Shown: positions 21,830-30,212 of the stretch, one piece after another
Position numbering within the stretch: the stretch's first letter is position 1
Layout: each line of letters starts with the position of its first letter
Source of the DNA: a virus
Strand: one strand, 5' to 3'
IMG/VR virus record: IMGVR_UViG_3300045005_000251
Span: 1-30,374 of that record
DNA: 30,374 nucleotides
Program-made: the position numbers and the translations under genes
Notes under the pieces: model-generated
What the model saw: the letters and a program-made list of their open reading frames with translations, nothing else
Databases searched by the model: none
Told to the model about the DNA's origin: nothing

Positions 21830-24016
21830 GTGTCCGTCGAGCGTTACCAGTTCATCGCCTCCGGCCAGGGCGACGTCGTCAGCGCGTTCAAGTCGATCGG
21901 GCGCGCGGCGAACGACAGCAAGACGATCGTCGAGCGCAGCTTCGAGGGGGTTCCGCGCGCGGCGGCGAGGAGCGCAGTCCGCACCGAGGCGGTCGAGTCG
22001 CGCGCCCAGGCGCGCCGCATCGCCATCCTGGAGCGCGCCGATCAGCAGCGGAAGGCGCGGCTCGAACGATCGGCGCAGGCCGAGCTACGCGCGCTCGAGC
22101 GAAGGCTCGCCAAGGAGCAGGCCGGCGAGGAGCGTGCCGCCGCCAAGCGGGTAGCGCTCGCGGAAAAGACCGCCAAGGCGGAAGCGGACGCGCGCTCGCG
22201 GCGCGTGTCCGGCGCCGTCCGCGGGCTGGGCTCGATGGCGATCCGCGGCGCCACGCTGCTGGCTGCCGGCGCCGTGGGCATGACCGGGCTCGCCATGCGC
22301 GAGTCGCTCCAGCTCGACGAGCGCGCGCGCCGCGTCGCCATCCAAGGCTCGACGCTCACGCACCGCGAAGATCCGACCGGCCTTCGCCGGCATTTCGAGA
22401 ACACCGCTCTCGCCGTCCCAGGCGCGTCGGCTGCCGGCGTCGCCGGCGGCGCCGAGCGCTTCATGGCGAAGACCGGCGATATCGACGCCGCCAAGCGCTT
22501 CAGCCAAACGTGGGCCGAGGTCGCGGTCGCCACGAGCGCAAGCATCGAGGACATCGCCGACGCCTCCGCCGACTTGATGACGAAGTTCGACATCAAGAAA
22601 ACCGAGGACATGGCCGCGGCGTTGTCGACGCTGGCGGTTCAGGGCAAGCGCGGCGCGTTCGAGCTGAAGGACGCCGCCGTCGAGTACCCCCGCATCGCCG
22701 CGGCAGCGCAGCGGTTCGGCATCGGCAAGGGCGTCGGCGCGCTCACTACGCTGGGCGGGCTCACGCAGCTCGCGCGCAGCGCCACCGGCTCGAGCGCCGA
22801 GGCCGGCACGTCGGTCGAGCGCATGTTCTCGAACATGGGCGTCAAGGCCGGCAAAATCCGCGCGCTCACCGGCGTCGACGTGTGGAAGGGCGACTTCAAA
22901 GAGAACCTGGTCAACATCATCGGCAAGGCTGGCGGCAGCGACTACGGCAAGAAGTACAAGGTGCTCTCCGAGGTCTTCGGCGAGCGCGGCATTCGCGCGA
23001 TATCGCCCTTGATGAGCGCGTTCGCGGAGGCCGTGAAAGACGGCAAGGACGGCTTCCAAGCGATGCGCGACAAGCTCGCCGAAGCCACTGACGCGACCGG
23101 CGCCGACGCGGAAATTCAGCGCGACCTCGCCACCGCGCAGGAGGGCGCGAGCGCGCGCCTAACCGCCGCGTGGGAGAGCATCAAGGCGCAGCTCGGCGAG
23201 GCGACGCCCGAAATCGCCGACCTCGCCAAGCGCTTCGCCGACTTCATCTCGACGACCGACTTCGGCTTTCTCGCAACGGCGCTCGACAACCTCGCCGACG
23301 CCGCGGGCTCGGCCGCCGACTTCCTCGAATCGCTCGGCGTGCTGAAGAAAAAGCCGAAGACCGTCGAGGACCAAGTCCGCGACGCCGAGCGGCAGTACAT
23401 GCGCTACGCGCCCGAGCGCGAGAAGCTGCAGAAGCGGCTCAACGAGGTCGGGCCGGGCGGGCTCAGCAAGGAGGAGTTCGACCGGCTCGGCGAGCTCAAC
23501 CGCCTCAAGCGCGAGCCCGGCCGGCTGCGCATGGAGGAGGAGCGCCGCAAGCGCGACCTCAAGGAGATGGCCTCCGGCTACATGTCGCAGGGCGAGCTCG
23601 CCGATGCGCTCACCGGCGCCGACACGGGGCAGACGCTCTTCGGCCACAAGACACAGCTCACCCGCGAGGGCGCCAAGAGCGTCGCCGAAAAGCTCGCCGA
23701 GAACCCCGACATCCCGCTACGCGACCTCGGGCTCGATCTCGGCGAGGACTCACCGGCGCTCGCGAAAATCCGAAAGTTCGCGGGCACCGTGCACACCGCG
23801 CGCGGCGAGGGCAGCGGCATCACCGCCGACGAGCGCGCCCGCGCCGCCGACACCCTCAACCGCGGCAGCGCCGCCGCTGACGAGACCGCGGCCAAGCAGC
23901 ATGAGTTCGCGGCCAAGCAACACCAACAGGCAGCCCAGCAGCTCAAGGACGCCGCCGAGGCGCTGAAGCGGTCCATCCCCCGGTCGCACTTCGCCGGGGC
24001 GGATGCGCAGGGGTGA
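21830..24016 (+). CDS. Tape measure protein
   Basis: A GTG at 21830, one base after the previous stop, opens the longest protein of the tail block, 728 aa. It is helical with a long basic/acidic coiled-coil run at residues about 45-125 (ESRAQARRIAILERA to ERAAAKRVALAEKTAK). A hydrophobic Ala/Gly segment follows at about 135-160 (IRGATLLAAGAVGMTGLAM). The central domain (residues about 175-400) resembles phage TMP_2-type tape measures (VSTS-like SIEDIADASADLMTKF, then GAGTSVERM-type motif). The C-terminal third is again coiled coil. The length sets tail length. It is followed by a cargo island rather than by the gpN-like gene. Confidence 0.88.
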   Translation: MSVERYQFIASGQGDVVSAFKSIGRAANDSKTIVERSFEGVPRAAARSAVRTEAVESRAQARRIAILERADQQRKARLERSAQAELRALERRLAKEQAGEERAAAKRVALAEKTAKAEADARSRRVSGAVRGLGSMAIRGATLLAAGAVGMTGLAMRESLQLDERARRVAIQGSTLTHREDPTGLRRHFENTALAVPGASAAGVAGGAERFMAKTGDIDAAKRFSQTWAEVAVATSASIEDIADASADLMTKFDIKKTEDMAAALSTLAVQGKRGAFELKDAAVEYPRIAAAAQRFGIGKGVGALTTLGGLTQLARSATGSSAEAGTSVERMFSNMGVKAGKIRALTGVDVWKGDFKENLVNIIGKAGGSDYGKKYKVLSEVFGERGIRAISPLMSAFAEAVKDGKDGFQAMRDKLAEATDATGADAEIQRDLATAQEGASARLTAAWESIKAQLGEATPEIADLAKRFADFISTTDFGFLATALDNLADAAGSAADFLESLGVLKKKPKTVEDQVRDAERQYMRYAPEREKLQKRLNEVGPGGLSKEEFDRLGELNRLKREPGRLRMEEERRKRDLKEMASGYMSQGELADALTGADTGQTLFGHKTQLTREGAKSVAEKLAENPDIPLRDLGLDLGEDSPALAKIRKFAGTVHTARGEGSGITADERARAADTLNRGSAAADETAAKQHEFAAKQHQQAAQQLKDAAEALKRSIPRSHFAGADAQG

Positions 24017-24130
24017 AGCAACAGGCCGGGCTCAAGAGAAGACTCGAACCGCTCTCGGACATTCCGCCGGAGGTGCGGAAACGCGGGAAACGCCTCTTGC
24101 GGTTCTGTCGCTGCATCGGTACCATAAATT

Positions 24131-25009
24131 GTGCATTCCGCGTCACTAGCACCAGGCAGGGCGCCGGAGAAGCGCCATCTTGGTCGACGCACGCGTCACG
24201 CGATCGCGATCCTGGCTTGCTCTTGCGTGTTGGCCGTGTTCGACCTTGCGTGTGCCGCCGTGTCGAACTCGCAGCGGTGCGGCAGCGACGCGGATTGCAA
24301 GGGAACACGGATCTGCGTTAACGGATCCTGCGCCGACATGGCTGGCGTGACTGATGCGACGGGCCCAAGCGGAGGCGCCGGGGGAACGAACCAAGGCTCA
24401 AGCTCTCCGAGCGCAACAGGAACTGGAGGCGGCACACTCCCCGGCGCGTGTGGAGGTAAACACTCGTTAGGTGGCACCTGCGATTCGAACGCCGATTGCG
24501 CGGAGACATGCGTAGAAAGTGTGTGTGTTGCGTTCCCGGTCGCCGCGGGAAAACCGTGCGACGACGACGATGACTGCGGCGGTGGCCAGACCACATTCTG
24601 TCTCCAAGGTATGTGTCAAAATCGTCAGTACGACGGCAAGTACCCCTTGGAACCTCCGTTCTGCGACTCTGATTGCGATTGCGTCGACTGCCGCGGGTGC
24701 TACAAAAGCAAATGCGTTGGGTGGCAGCCACTTGGTGGTGGCTGTGACTCCGACCTCGATTGCTACTCGCTTAACGACGAGGTCTGCATTTCGGGCAAGT
24801 GCGCTCCGGCCCAAACTACTTTTGGCGCCTTTTGCGATTCCGATCGCGACTGCAGCGTCCTAGGGACATGTTTTGACAACAAGTGCCTTGAGAGTGGTGG
24901 AGGTAATTGCGATTCCGATAGAGACTGCGGCAGCATCGATGGATGTCATCCGATGCCCAATCGAAAGACCGGCGGCGAAACAGGAGATAGGGGAATAACC
25001 GGCGACTAA
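24131..25009 (+). CDS. Secreted cysteine-rich repeat protein, host-like cargo gene
   Basis: GTG 24131 is the only start after an in-frame TAA at 24125. The N-terminus has basic residues (KRHLGRRTRH, about 15-23), then a hydrophobic stretch ending near C41, so it is probably exported and perhaps lipid-anchored. The body has seven cysteine modules, starting near C50, C117, C143, C178, C205, C235 and C260. Each opens C-D/G-S-D-x-D-C or close to it, and most end with x-C-x4-C. A Gly/Ser/Thr-rich linker lies at about 75-105. This C-x-S-D-x-D-C repeat is typical of secreted or surface proteins of Myxococcota. Nothing like it is expected in a tail operon, and the base composition is less GC-rich than in the neighbours, so I read it as host-derived cargo. 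Confidence 0.85.
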   Translation: MHSASLAPGRAPEKRHLGRRTRHAIAILACSCVLAVFDLACAAVSNSQRCGSDADCKGTRICVNGSCADMAGVTDATGPSGGAGGTNQGSSSPSATGTGGGTLPGACGGKHSLGGTCDSNADCAETCVESVCVAFPVAAGKPCDDDDDCGGGQTTFCLQGMCQNRQYDGKYPLEPPFCDSDCDCVDCRGCYKSKCVGWQPLGGGCDSDLDCYSLNDEVCISGKCAPAQTTFGAFCDSDRDCSVLGTCFDNKCLESGGGNCDSDRDCGSIDGCHPMPNRKTGGETGDRGITGD

Positions 25010-25068
25010 ACTGTGAGTGCTAAACCGTGCGGAACGTCGCGCTGACTCCCTGTCATGCTCTGTCGTGA

Positions 25069-25779
25069 TCACGGACATTGCGGGCACTCCATGCCGGTGG
25101 GCGACGACTTGCAGGGGCCTCCCCCGAAATCGATAAACTGATGTTCTGATGTTTCCGCTGTTATTGGTGCAAGTTGCCCTTGCAAATCCCAGTGTTGCCA
25201 CTTGCCACATGGCACGCCGCAATGACCGTCAAGAACGGCGCTCGAAAACTTTCCCTCGGAACTCTTACAACCGAGTCCGTCAAGGCCCTTGGAGCCGGAA
25301 GAAGCATACTTCGGGTACCAGAAAGTAACTGTTCCGACTGGCCAGGTGCAGACGTTGGCGCATTTGTTTGGGTCTGGCCCGGTGAGAAACTGGCCGTAGC
25401 CTGCAGCCTTGTAGGTTCCGTCACTATAGCATTCGTAAATTGGCCCCGGCTTCTGCGGACAGGTGTATGGAGCAGGTGGTTTCACCTCCTCGCACGGCTG
25501 AGGGAGATCTGTAGCATCGGCGGGCTCCACGCTTGCCGGACACTTTGTAAAGCTGGAACCGCCGGTGGCCGAGCTGCTCGTTGCCCCGGCGGAGACGGAA
25601 GCAGATGGAGTCGGGTCGAGGCATCCCCCTTGAACGCACACACGTGCTCCCTTGCATTCGGAATCACGCGTGCAGGCGCGATTCGCATCACCGGCACTGC
25701 AAGCCGCGACGGCGGCAGGCAATGCGTAACACAGGGCAGGGAGAATTGCGCGCGCCCGAACCCTTGGTCGCACCGTCAC
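25069..25779 (-). CDS. Cysteine-rich lipoprotein, host-like cargo gene
   Basis: A GTG start at 25779 follows AGAGGAGAA. The 236-aa product has a basic n-region (RPRVRARA), a hydrophobic core and a lipobox V-A-A-C at 24-27, so it is probably a lipoprotein. One cysteine module follows immediately, residues about 36-53 (CTRDSECKGARVCVQGGC). It is close in wording to the first module of the convergent gene (CGSDADCKGTRICVNGSC), so the two share ancestry of this module. A Ser/Thr/Ala linker leads to a Cys-rich C-terminal domain with YTCPQKPGPIYECYSDGTY, VTFWYPKYASSG, CGVPCGKWQHW, ending near CPQCP. The function of this domain is unknown. It is antisense to the tail genes. Confidence 0.85.
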   Translation of the reverse strand: MTVRPRVRARAILPALCYALPAAVAACSAGDANRACTRDSECKGARVCVQGGCLDPTPSASVSAGATSSSATGGSSFTKCPASVEPADATDLPQPCEEVKPPAPYTCPQKPGPIYECYSDGTYKAAGYGQFLTGPDPNKCANVCTWPVGTVTFWYPKYASSGSKGLDGLGCKSSEGKFSSAVLDGHCGVPCGKWQHWDLQGQLAPITAETSEHQFIDFGGGPCKSSPTGMECPQCP

Positions 25780-25977
25780 GTCCGTTGTTCTCCTCTGCTC
25801 GCTCGCCGCTGGTCAGCGTTCTCGCGCCTCAACAAGTGCATGGTATCCCGACGGCGCGTGCTGCTGCAAGCCCTGCAAGCTGGCTGAGCTGGCTGCACGT
25901 CCCCAGCACTGGCCGCACCGACGCACACGCGCGGCCTCGGGCACGCGTGAGCCACTCGCCTCTTGTTGCGCGTCGCC

Positions 25978-26868
25978 ATGGTCGCCACAGCTGCCTCGAT
26001 CATCTACGGGCTGCCGCGGATGCGGTTCCGCGGGCTGAATGCGCCGCCATACGACGTTGCGGGGTTCGACTTCCAGCACAGCCACGGCGAGCGCGGCTAC
26101 CCGTTCGTCGACGGCGAGGCGCACGAGTGGACCGGCCTCAACGCCAAGCGGCTGCAGTTCACGCTCTACTTCGTCAACACGCTCGAGGCCGACAGCTTCC
26201 CGAAGGCGTGGAATGGCTGGCAGAAGGCGCTCTTCAACGGCGCGCCCGGCGAGCTGGTGCACCCGCTCCTCGGACCGGTCCAGGCGATCGTGCGCGGTGG
26301 ATCCGTCCAGCTCGCGGCGCAGCTCATCAGCGGGATCGTCGTCAACGTCCAGTTCTCGACGACCATCAAGGATCCATCCGAGAAGCGGCCCGACTTCGTC
26401 GTGAAGGCGAAGGCCGCCGGGGGCTTTGCCTCCGCCGCCGACAACGCGGCTGCCGCTGCAGGCATCCCGTACCCGGAAGACATGCCGGGTCCGTCGCTGC
26501 TCGACATGATCAAGCAGATCGACGGCCTCATTTTCTTGCTGAAGAACGAGGCGCTCGGCCTCATCGCGCAGGTCCAGGGGATCATCGACTTCATGGTCGC
26601 GTTCATCGACGAAAACCGGCCCGACCACCTCGCCATTCAGGCGCGCGACGCGCTCGTGTCGCTGTGGGTGAGCCTCAGCAGCCTGGCCGAGGCCATCGGC
26701 GCCAACGCCGCGCGCAAGGTCGGCAGCGAGTCGCTCGCCAACGCGACCACGCTGGAAGCCTTCGCCCGGCGCCACAACAACACCTTGGGCGACGCGGTCG
26801 ACCTCAACCCGTGGGCGCTCGGCGGCCCCGAGGTGCCGAAGGGCGCCACGCTGAAGTTCTACGTCTGA
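25978..26868 (+). CDS. Mu gpN-like DNA circularisation protein
   Basis: I choose ATG 25978 (296 aa); TTG codons at 25963/25966 are possible, and the ribosome binding site is weak. The first 120 residues resemble DNA_circ_N (Mu gpN): MRFRGLNAPPYDVAGFDF, HSHGERGYPFVDG, RLQFTLYFVNT, then FNGAPGELVHPLLGPV. This baseplate component binds the hub. A helical region follows (about 165-250), and the last 39 residues look like a LysM-type module (TLEAFARRHNNTLGDAVDLNP, ending VPKGATLKFYV). This suggests contact with peptidoglycan or with baseplate neighbours. The name from Mu reflects a historic phenotype; structurally it is baseplate. Confidence 0.8.
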   Translation: MVATAASIIYGLPRMRFRGLNAPPYDVAGFDFQHSHGERGYPFVDGEAHEWTGLNAKRLQFTLYFVNTLEADSFPKAWNGWQKALFNGAPGELVHPLLGPVQAIVRGGSVQLAAQLISGIVVNVQFSTTIKDPSEKRPDFVVKAKAAGGFASAADNAAAAAGIPYPEDMPGPSLLDMIKQIDGLIFLLKNEALGLIAQVQGIIDFMVAFIDENRPDHLAIQARDALVSLWVSLSSLAEAIGANAARKVGSESLANATTLEAFARRHNNTLGDAVDLNPWALGGPEVPKGATLKFYV

Positions 26869-26871
26869 GCC

Positions 26872-28083
26872 ATGAGCGGTGCGGGTCGCGGCGTCGTCGA
26901 GCTTCGCCTGGCGGACGGCTCCGTTCTGGATAGCTGGGAGACGTTCTCCCTCCACGAGTCGTTCACGGACCCGCTCGGCAGCTACCAGTTCACGTTGGCG
27001 CCGCCGGTCGAGCAGCGCGCGACGCTTCGCGACAAACTGCGCAAGGGCGAGCGCGTTTCGATCCGGATCGACGGCCGGCCGCAAGCCACTTGCCTGATCA
27101 CCACGCAGACGCAGGAGATCGGAGACAACGGCTACACGCTCGCCATCGAGGCTAAGAGCCTGCTCGTGACCGCCTGCGAGGCGAGCGTCGATCCGTACCT
27201 CGCCAGGCACTACACCGAGGACACGCCGCTCAGCATCGTCGTCGGCGAGGTGATGGTGACGTTCGGCTTCGAGGTCGTCGTCACCGACGCGACGGGCGAC
27301 GTCACGGCCATCAGCGGCAAGTCGCTGCGCGGTCGCCAGCCGCCCGTTATCCTGGACCAGATCACTCTGCGCGATGTGCAAGCGCAGCAGAACGAGACGG
27401 CCTACGGGTTTTGTTCGCGTCTGTTCACGCGGTACGGCCTCGCGCTCCGGGTGAGCGCCAACGGAGAGCTGCTCCTGTCGACCCCCGACTACAAGCAGGA
27501 GGCCGCGCACGCGGTGGTCGCCAGCGCGGACACCACGCTCGAAGGCGACCGCCTACTGCGCCCGCAGGGCATCCAGATCCGCGACACGAACGACCAGCAG
27601 TTCTCCGAGATCGTCGTCGCCGGCAAGAGCGTCGACGAGCGCGGCACCACGTCATCGGCGCAGCCGGCGCACGGCGTCTTCGTGAAGGACGTCGAGCGAC
27701 CGATGGTGGCGCCGTTCTCGACGGTGAACCTGGAGCCGCTCGAGCGCGGGCGGCACACGTACCGCGGACCGTGGAAGCCGAAGTACCGGGTCGACAAGAA
27801 GAGTCGCGACCGCAAGCTCTGCAAGGAGTTCGCGAAGCTCCTCCACGGCGTCCGCGCCGCCAACGCCTTCCAGGTGCGGGGCACCGTCGACGGGATCATC
27901 AGCAAGAGCGGCCGATGCGTTTGGGCCGTCGACACCGTGACGCACGTGCGCATCGACCAGGCCGGCATCGATGAGGACATGTGGCTCCTGGAGCGCCACA
28001 TGCAGGTGAGCCGCCGCGGTGGTCAGACCGCGACGCTCGGGTGGATCCCGCTCGGGTCGCTGCTGTTGGGCGAGGCGAGCTGA
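26872..28083 (+). CDS. Mu gpP-like baseplate hub protein
   Basis: The 403-aa product starts four bases after gpN. Early residues (VVELRLADGSVLDSWETFSLHESF, then YQFTLAPP) and the LRKGERVSIRIDGRPQATCLI strand match the hub family (Mu gp44/gpP, T4 gp27-like). The middle has LVTACEASVDPYLARHY and VILDQITLRDVQAQQNETAYGF. The C-terminal region has VRIDQAGIDEDMWLLERHMQVS. It forms the trimeric platform that would hold the puncturing spike. The spike gene, which normally follows, is not recognised in the window. Confidence 0.85.
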   Translation: MSGAGRGVVELRLADGSVLDSWETFSLHESFTDPLGSYQFTLAPPVEQRATLRDKLRKGERVSIRIDGRPQATCLITTQTQEIGDNGYTLAIEAKSLLVTACEASVDPYLARHYTEDTPLSIVVGEVMVTFGFEVVVTDATGDVTAISGKSLRGRQPPVILDQITLRDVQAQQNETAYGFCSRLFTRYGLALRVSANGELLLSTPDYKQEAAHAVVASADTTLEGDRLLRPQGIQIRDTNDQQFSEIVVAGKSVDERGTTSSAQPAHGVFVKDVERPMVAPFSTVNLEPLERGRHTYRGPWKPKYRVDKKSRDRKLCKEFAKLLHGVRAANAFQVRGTVDGIISKSGRCVWAVDTVTHVRIDQAGIDEDMWLLERHMQVSRRGGQTATLGWIPLGSLLLGEAS

Positions 28084-28084
28084 A

Positions 28085-28807
28085 ATGGGCGTCCTACTCC
28101 GCTACACCGACTTCCGCGCGCGCGCCGCGAGGCGAATCTCGGTGAGCGGCAGCTTCACGATCGCCAACAGCACCATCACGCGGGCGGCGGGGAACTTCAT
28201 CGCCGATGGCGTCAAGATCGGGATGAGCGTGCAGGCGTTCGGCAGCGCCGCCAACGACGGCGCGCTGTTCACCGTCATCTTCGTCTCGCAGCTTTGGATC
28301 CTGGTGGCGGAGACCGTCGCAGTCGAAAGTCCGACGGTGTGCACCCTCAAGTTCGTCTGGATGTCGACCGACAGCCTCGAGGAGTATCCCGGGCTGTTCG
28401 CCGGGCAGGCGGGCCATACGAACCTCGTCCGCGCGAACGGCTTCAACGCCGGGTTCACCGGTATCCCGACCGGCGCGGTCGGCCAGAATTTCTTCGTCAG
28501 CGTGAACGGCCAGGCGCCCGACGCGATCGCCGGCGTCGACGAGTACGACTGGTACCTGAGCCAGCGGAGCGACGATCCGGCCAAGCAGTGGCTGTCGTGC
28601 GCGACGGCGCACTTCTTCAGCAGCGACACCTACTCGGGCACGGTGCTGGTGGCCACGACCGCGCTGGCCAACGCCGAGCTCGGCCTCGGGCTCACGCTCA
28701 CCGTCGAGCAGCAGATCGAGGTCTTCCGGTTCTGCCATTTGTACTGCCGCCGCCGCAGCGACGGAGCGATCCAGTGGGTGGACCTGCTGAAAGCGATGTT
28801 CGCGTGA
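28085..28807 (+). CDS. Hypothetical structural protein in the baseplate block
   Basis: ATG 28085 lies one base after the hub stop. The 240-aa product has a beta-rich N-terminal half (RRISVSGSFTIANSTITRAAG, then IADGVKIGMSVQAFGS) and aromatic patches (DEYDWYLSQRS, QWLSCATAHFFSS). It ends with EQQIEVFRFCHLYCRRRSDGAIQWVDLL. It occupies the place of the Mu spike gene (gp45) but shows none of its usual features that I recognise. It may be a baseplate or fibre-attachment component. The stop lies two bases from the stop of a convergent gene. Confidence 0.6.
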   Translation: MGVLLRYTDFRARAARRISVSGSFTIANSTITRAAGNFIADGVKIGMSVQAFGSAANDGALFTVIFVSQLWILVAETVAVESPTVCTLKFVWMSTDSLEEYPGLFAGQAGHTNLVRANGFNAGFTGIPTGAVGQNFFVSVNGQAPDAIAGVDEYDWYLSQRSDDPAKQWLSCATAHFFSSDTYSGTVLVATTALANAELGLGLTLTVEQQIEVFRFCHLYCRRRSDGAIQWVDLLKAMFA

Positions 28808-28809
28808 GG

Positions 28810-29373
28810 TCATGCCGTCGGCATCTTGCCGCCCAGCGCGTCGACGGCCGCCGCGATTTGAGGCAGGAACTGCTCGTGCGCGCCCTTCGCCCCACGCGCT
28901 CTTTCTAGGGCCCAGAGCAGATCAATGATGCTCGTCGCACTTGAATCGGCGAGACGTCCCGCGTCCTTAAGGGACCGTGTCTTCCACACGCTCGATTCCG
29001 CCATGACCGAGCCGAATGGCGAGGGATGGGCTTGCTTTATCCTGTCCGACGCGTCGACGAGGGTCGCGACTAGTTGTTCCTGCGCGTCGTCCAGTTTTCT
29101 TGTAAGTGCCGCACTCTCGTCGTCGATAACCTCGCGCTTGCGGTACATCTTCTCAAACCACGAGCCGAGACCAGCGATGGCGACGCCTTGCGCAATGAGC
29201 TTCGCGACCTCGAAGCGAAATTCCTCTCGCTTGGTGCTTAGGTTGATGTAGAGCGCGAGCATCACGCCAAGGCAGGCGATTGCGCCGACTGCAATTTGAA
29301 TCGTCACACGCCTTGGAGAGCGTGCACGGATGAATGCAATGATCTTGTCGAGTCTGACGTTGGTGGTGGGCAT
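28810..29373 (-). CDS. Membrane protein with coiled coil, accessory
   Basis: ATG 29373 on the minus strand gives 187 aa. After a basic N-terminus (RLDKIIAFIRARSPRR), a transmembrane helix runs at about 23-45 (VTIQIAVGAIACLGVMLALYI) and a second hydrophobic stretch at about 55-72 (VAKLIAQGVAIAGLGSWF). Residues about 83-115 are coiled-coil-like (DESAALTRKLDDAQEQLVATL). A soluble C-terminal part ends with IIDLLWALERARGAKGAHEQF. No holin or other family is recognised. It is antisense to and convergent with the tail genes and follows the next minus-strand gene. Confidence 0.7.
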   Translation of the reverse strand: MPTTNVRLDKIIAFIRARSPRRVTIQIAVGAIACLGVMLALYINLSTKREEFRFEVAKLIAQGVAIAGLGSWFEKMYRKREVIDDESAALTRKLDDAQEQLVATLVDASDRIKQAHPSPFGSVMAESSVWKTRSLKDAGRLADSSATSIIDLLWALERARGAKGAHEQFLPQIAAAVDALGGKMPTA

Positions 29374-29385
29374 GGCGTCTCGATA

Positions 29386-29405
29386 GTGTTCAGACGTGTT
29401 CAGAC
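29386..29405. repeat. Tandem 10-bp direct repeat
   Basis: Two exact copies of GTGTTCAGAC lie end to end in the short gap between two minus-strand genes and run into the stop of the upstream one. It may be slippage or a small duplication; no function is implied. Confidence 0.7.
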
Positions 29406-30212
29406 GGGCGTCGGAAGGAAGATTCCCGGCGCGACCCACAGCATGCTGACGTACACGCCGCGGCCACGATTTACTCGCTTCGCGAGCTCGAATTCGGCGG
29501 CCAAGTAGGCGCCGGCGAGCCACACGAACGGAGCGGCGGGCCCGGTTTCTGGCGCAACCGCCGCAAGGACGGCACCGAGGCCGATACCCGCGGAAGTCCA
29601 GACTTCCATGAGCTCTTCTGGAACGACGAAATGAAAGCCCCACCAAAATGCTTGCGCGGTTATCTGCGCAGGCCGGGCGGCTACGCTAGGGTCGCCAAGG
29701 TCGTTCCACCTCCAGTGCCCGAACGGCCCGGCCAGGTACGGCATCACCAGCACGCTCGCCGCCGGTGTCCCATGCAGCATGAAAGATTGATCGTTGAGCT
29801 TCGCCTTTACTCGCACCAATCCATTTCCCTCATCAACGACAGTCCACATTGCACCTGAGTATTCGGGCGGTCGGATCGAGGTCTTCAACCCGAGCTGCAT
29901 GCCGGCCGGGTCCAAGAAGCGCGGAGCGCCATCTCCAGCGGCAAGATTCATCAGGAACGGAGACTCACCACTCGGCGGGCCCGGGAGAAGCCAATGAGCG
30001 CCGGGGTCGTTCGGCGCTTCCGTGAGGGCCACAGATCCGCTCCCGTCGGCGCGCAGGAACGGCGCTGCGAACGGATCGGAGGTCCGGAACGTGCCAACCC
30101 TCGGGGGCGGCGAGTCCTCGCGCGTGGGCACGGCCTCGGCAATTTGCTTCAGTTGGTTGAGCGCGGTTGGAGAAACTCGCTTCATCAGTTCGTCTAGTTC
30201 GTTCTGGCTCAT
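29400..30212 (-). CDS. Hypothetical protein with hydrophobic C-terminus, accessory
   Basis: ATG 30212 is preceded on the minus strand by AAGGGAGAA, which sets the start (270 aa). The N-terminal helix (QNELDELMKRVSPTALNQLKQI) precedes a Pro/Asp-rich linker. A beta-rich middle (residues about 98-170, with SGAMWTVVDEGNGLVRVKAKL and GPFGHWRWND) may be a beta-trefoil-like fold, which is only an impression. Hydrophobic stretches follow at about 205-240 (AGIGLGAVLAAVA, FVWLAGAYLAAEF), then a C-terminal GVYVSMLWVAPGIFLP. Binding or membrane-inserting activity is possible, but I recognise no toxin, lectin or lysis family. Confidence 0.7.
   Translation of the reverse strand: MSQNELDELMKRVSPTALNQLKQIAEAVPTREDSPPPRVGTFRTSDPFAAPFLRADGSGSVALTEAPNDPGAHWLLPGPPSGESPFLMNLAAGDGAPRFLDPAGMQLGLKTSIRPPEYSGAMWTVVDEGNGLVRVKAKLNDQSFMLHGTPAASVLVMPYLAGPFGHWRWNDLGDPSVAARPAQITAQAFWWGFHFVVPEELMEVWTSAGIGLGAVLAAVAPETGPAAPFVWLAGAYLAAEFELAKRVNRGRGVYVSMLWVAPGIFLPTPV

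Noticed and set aside
24062-24080. TTCCGC-N7-GCGGAA hairpin after the tape measure gene
   Set aside because: The stem is only six base pairs and no T-tract follows, so I cannot call a terminator.
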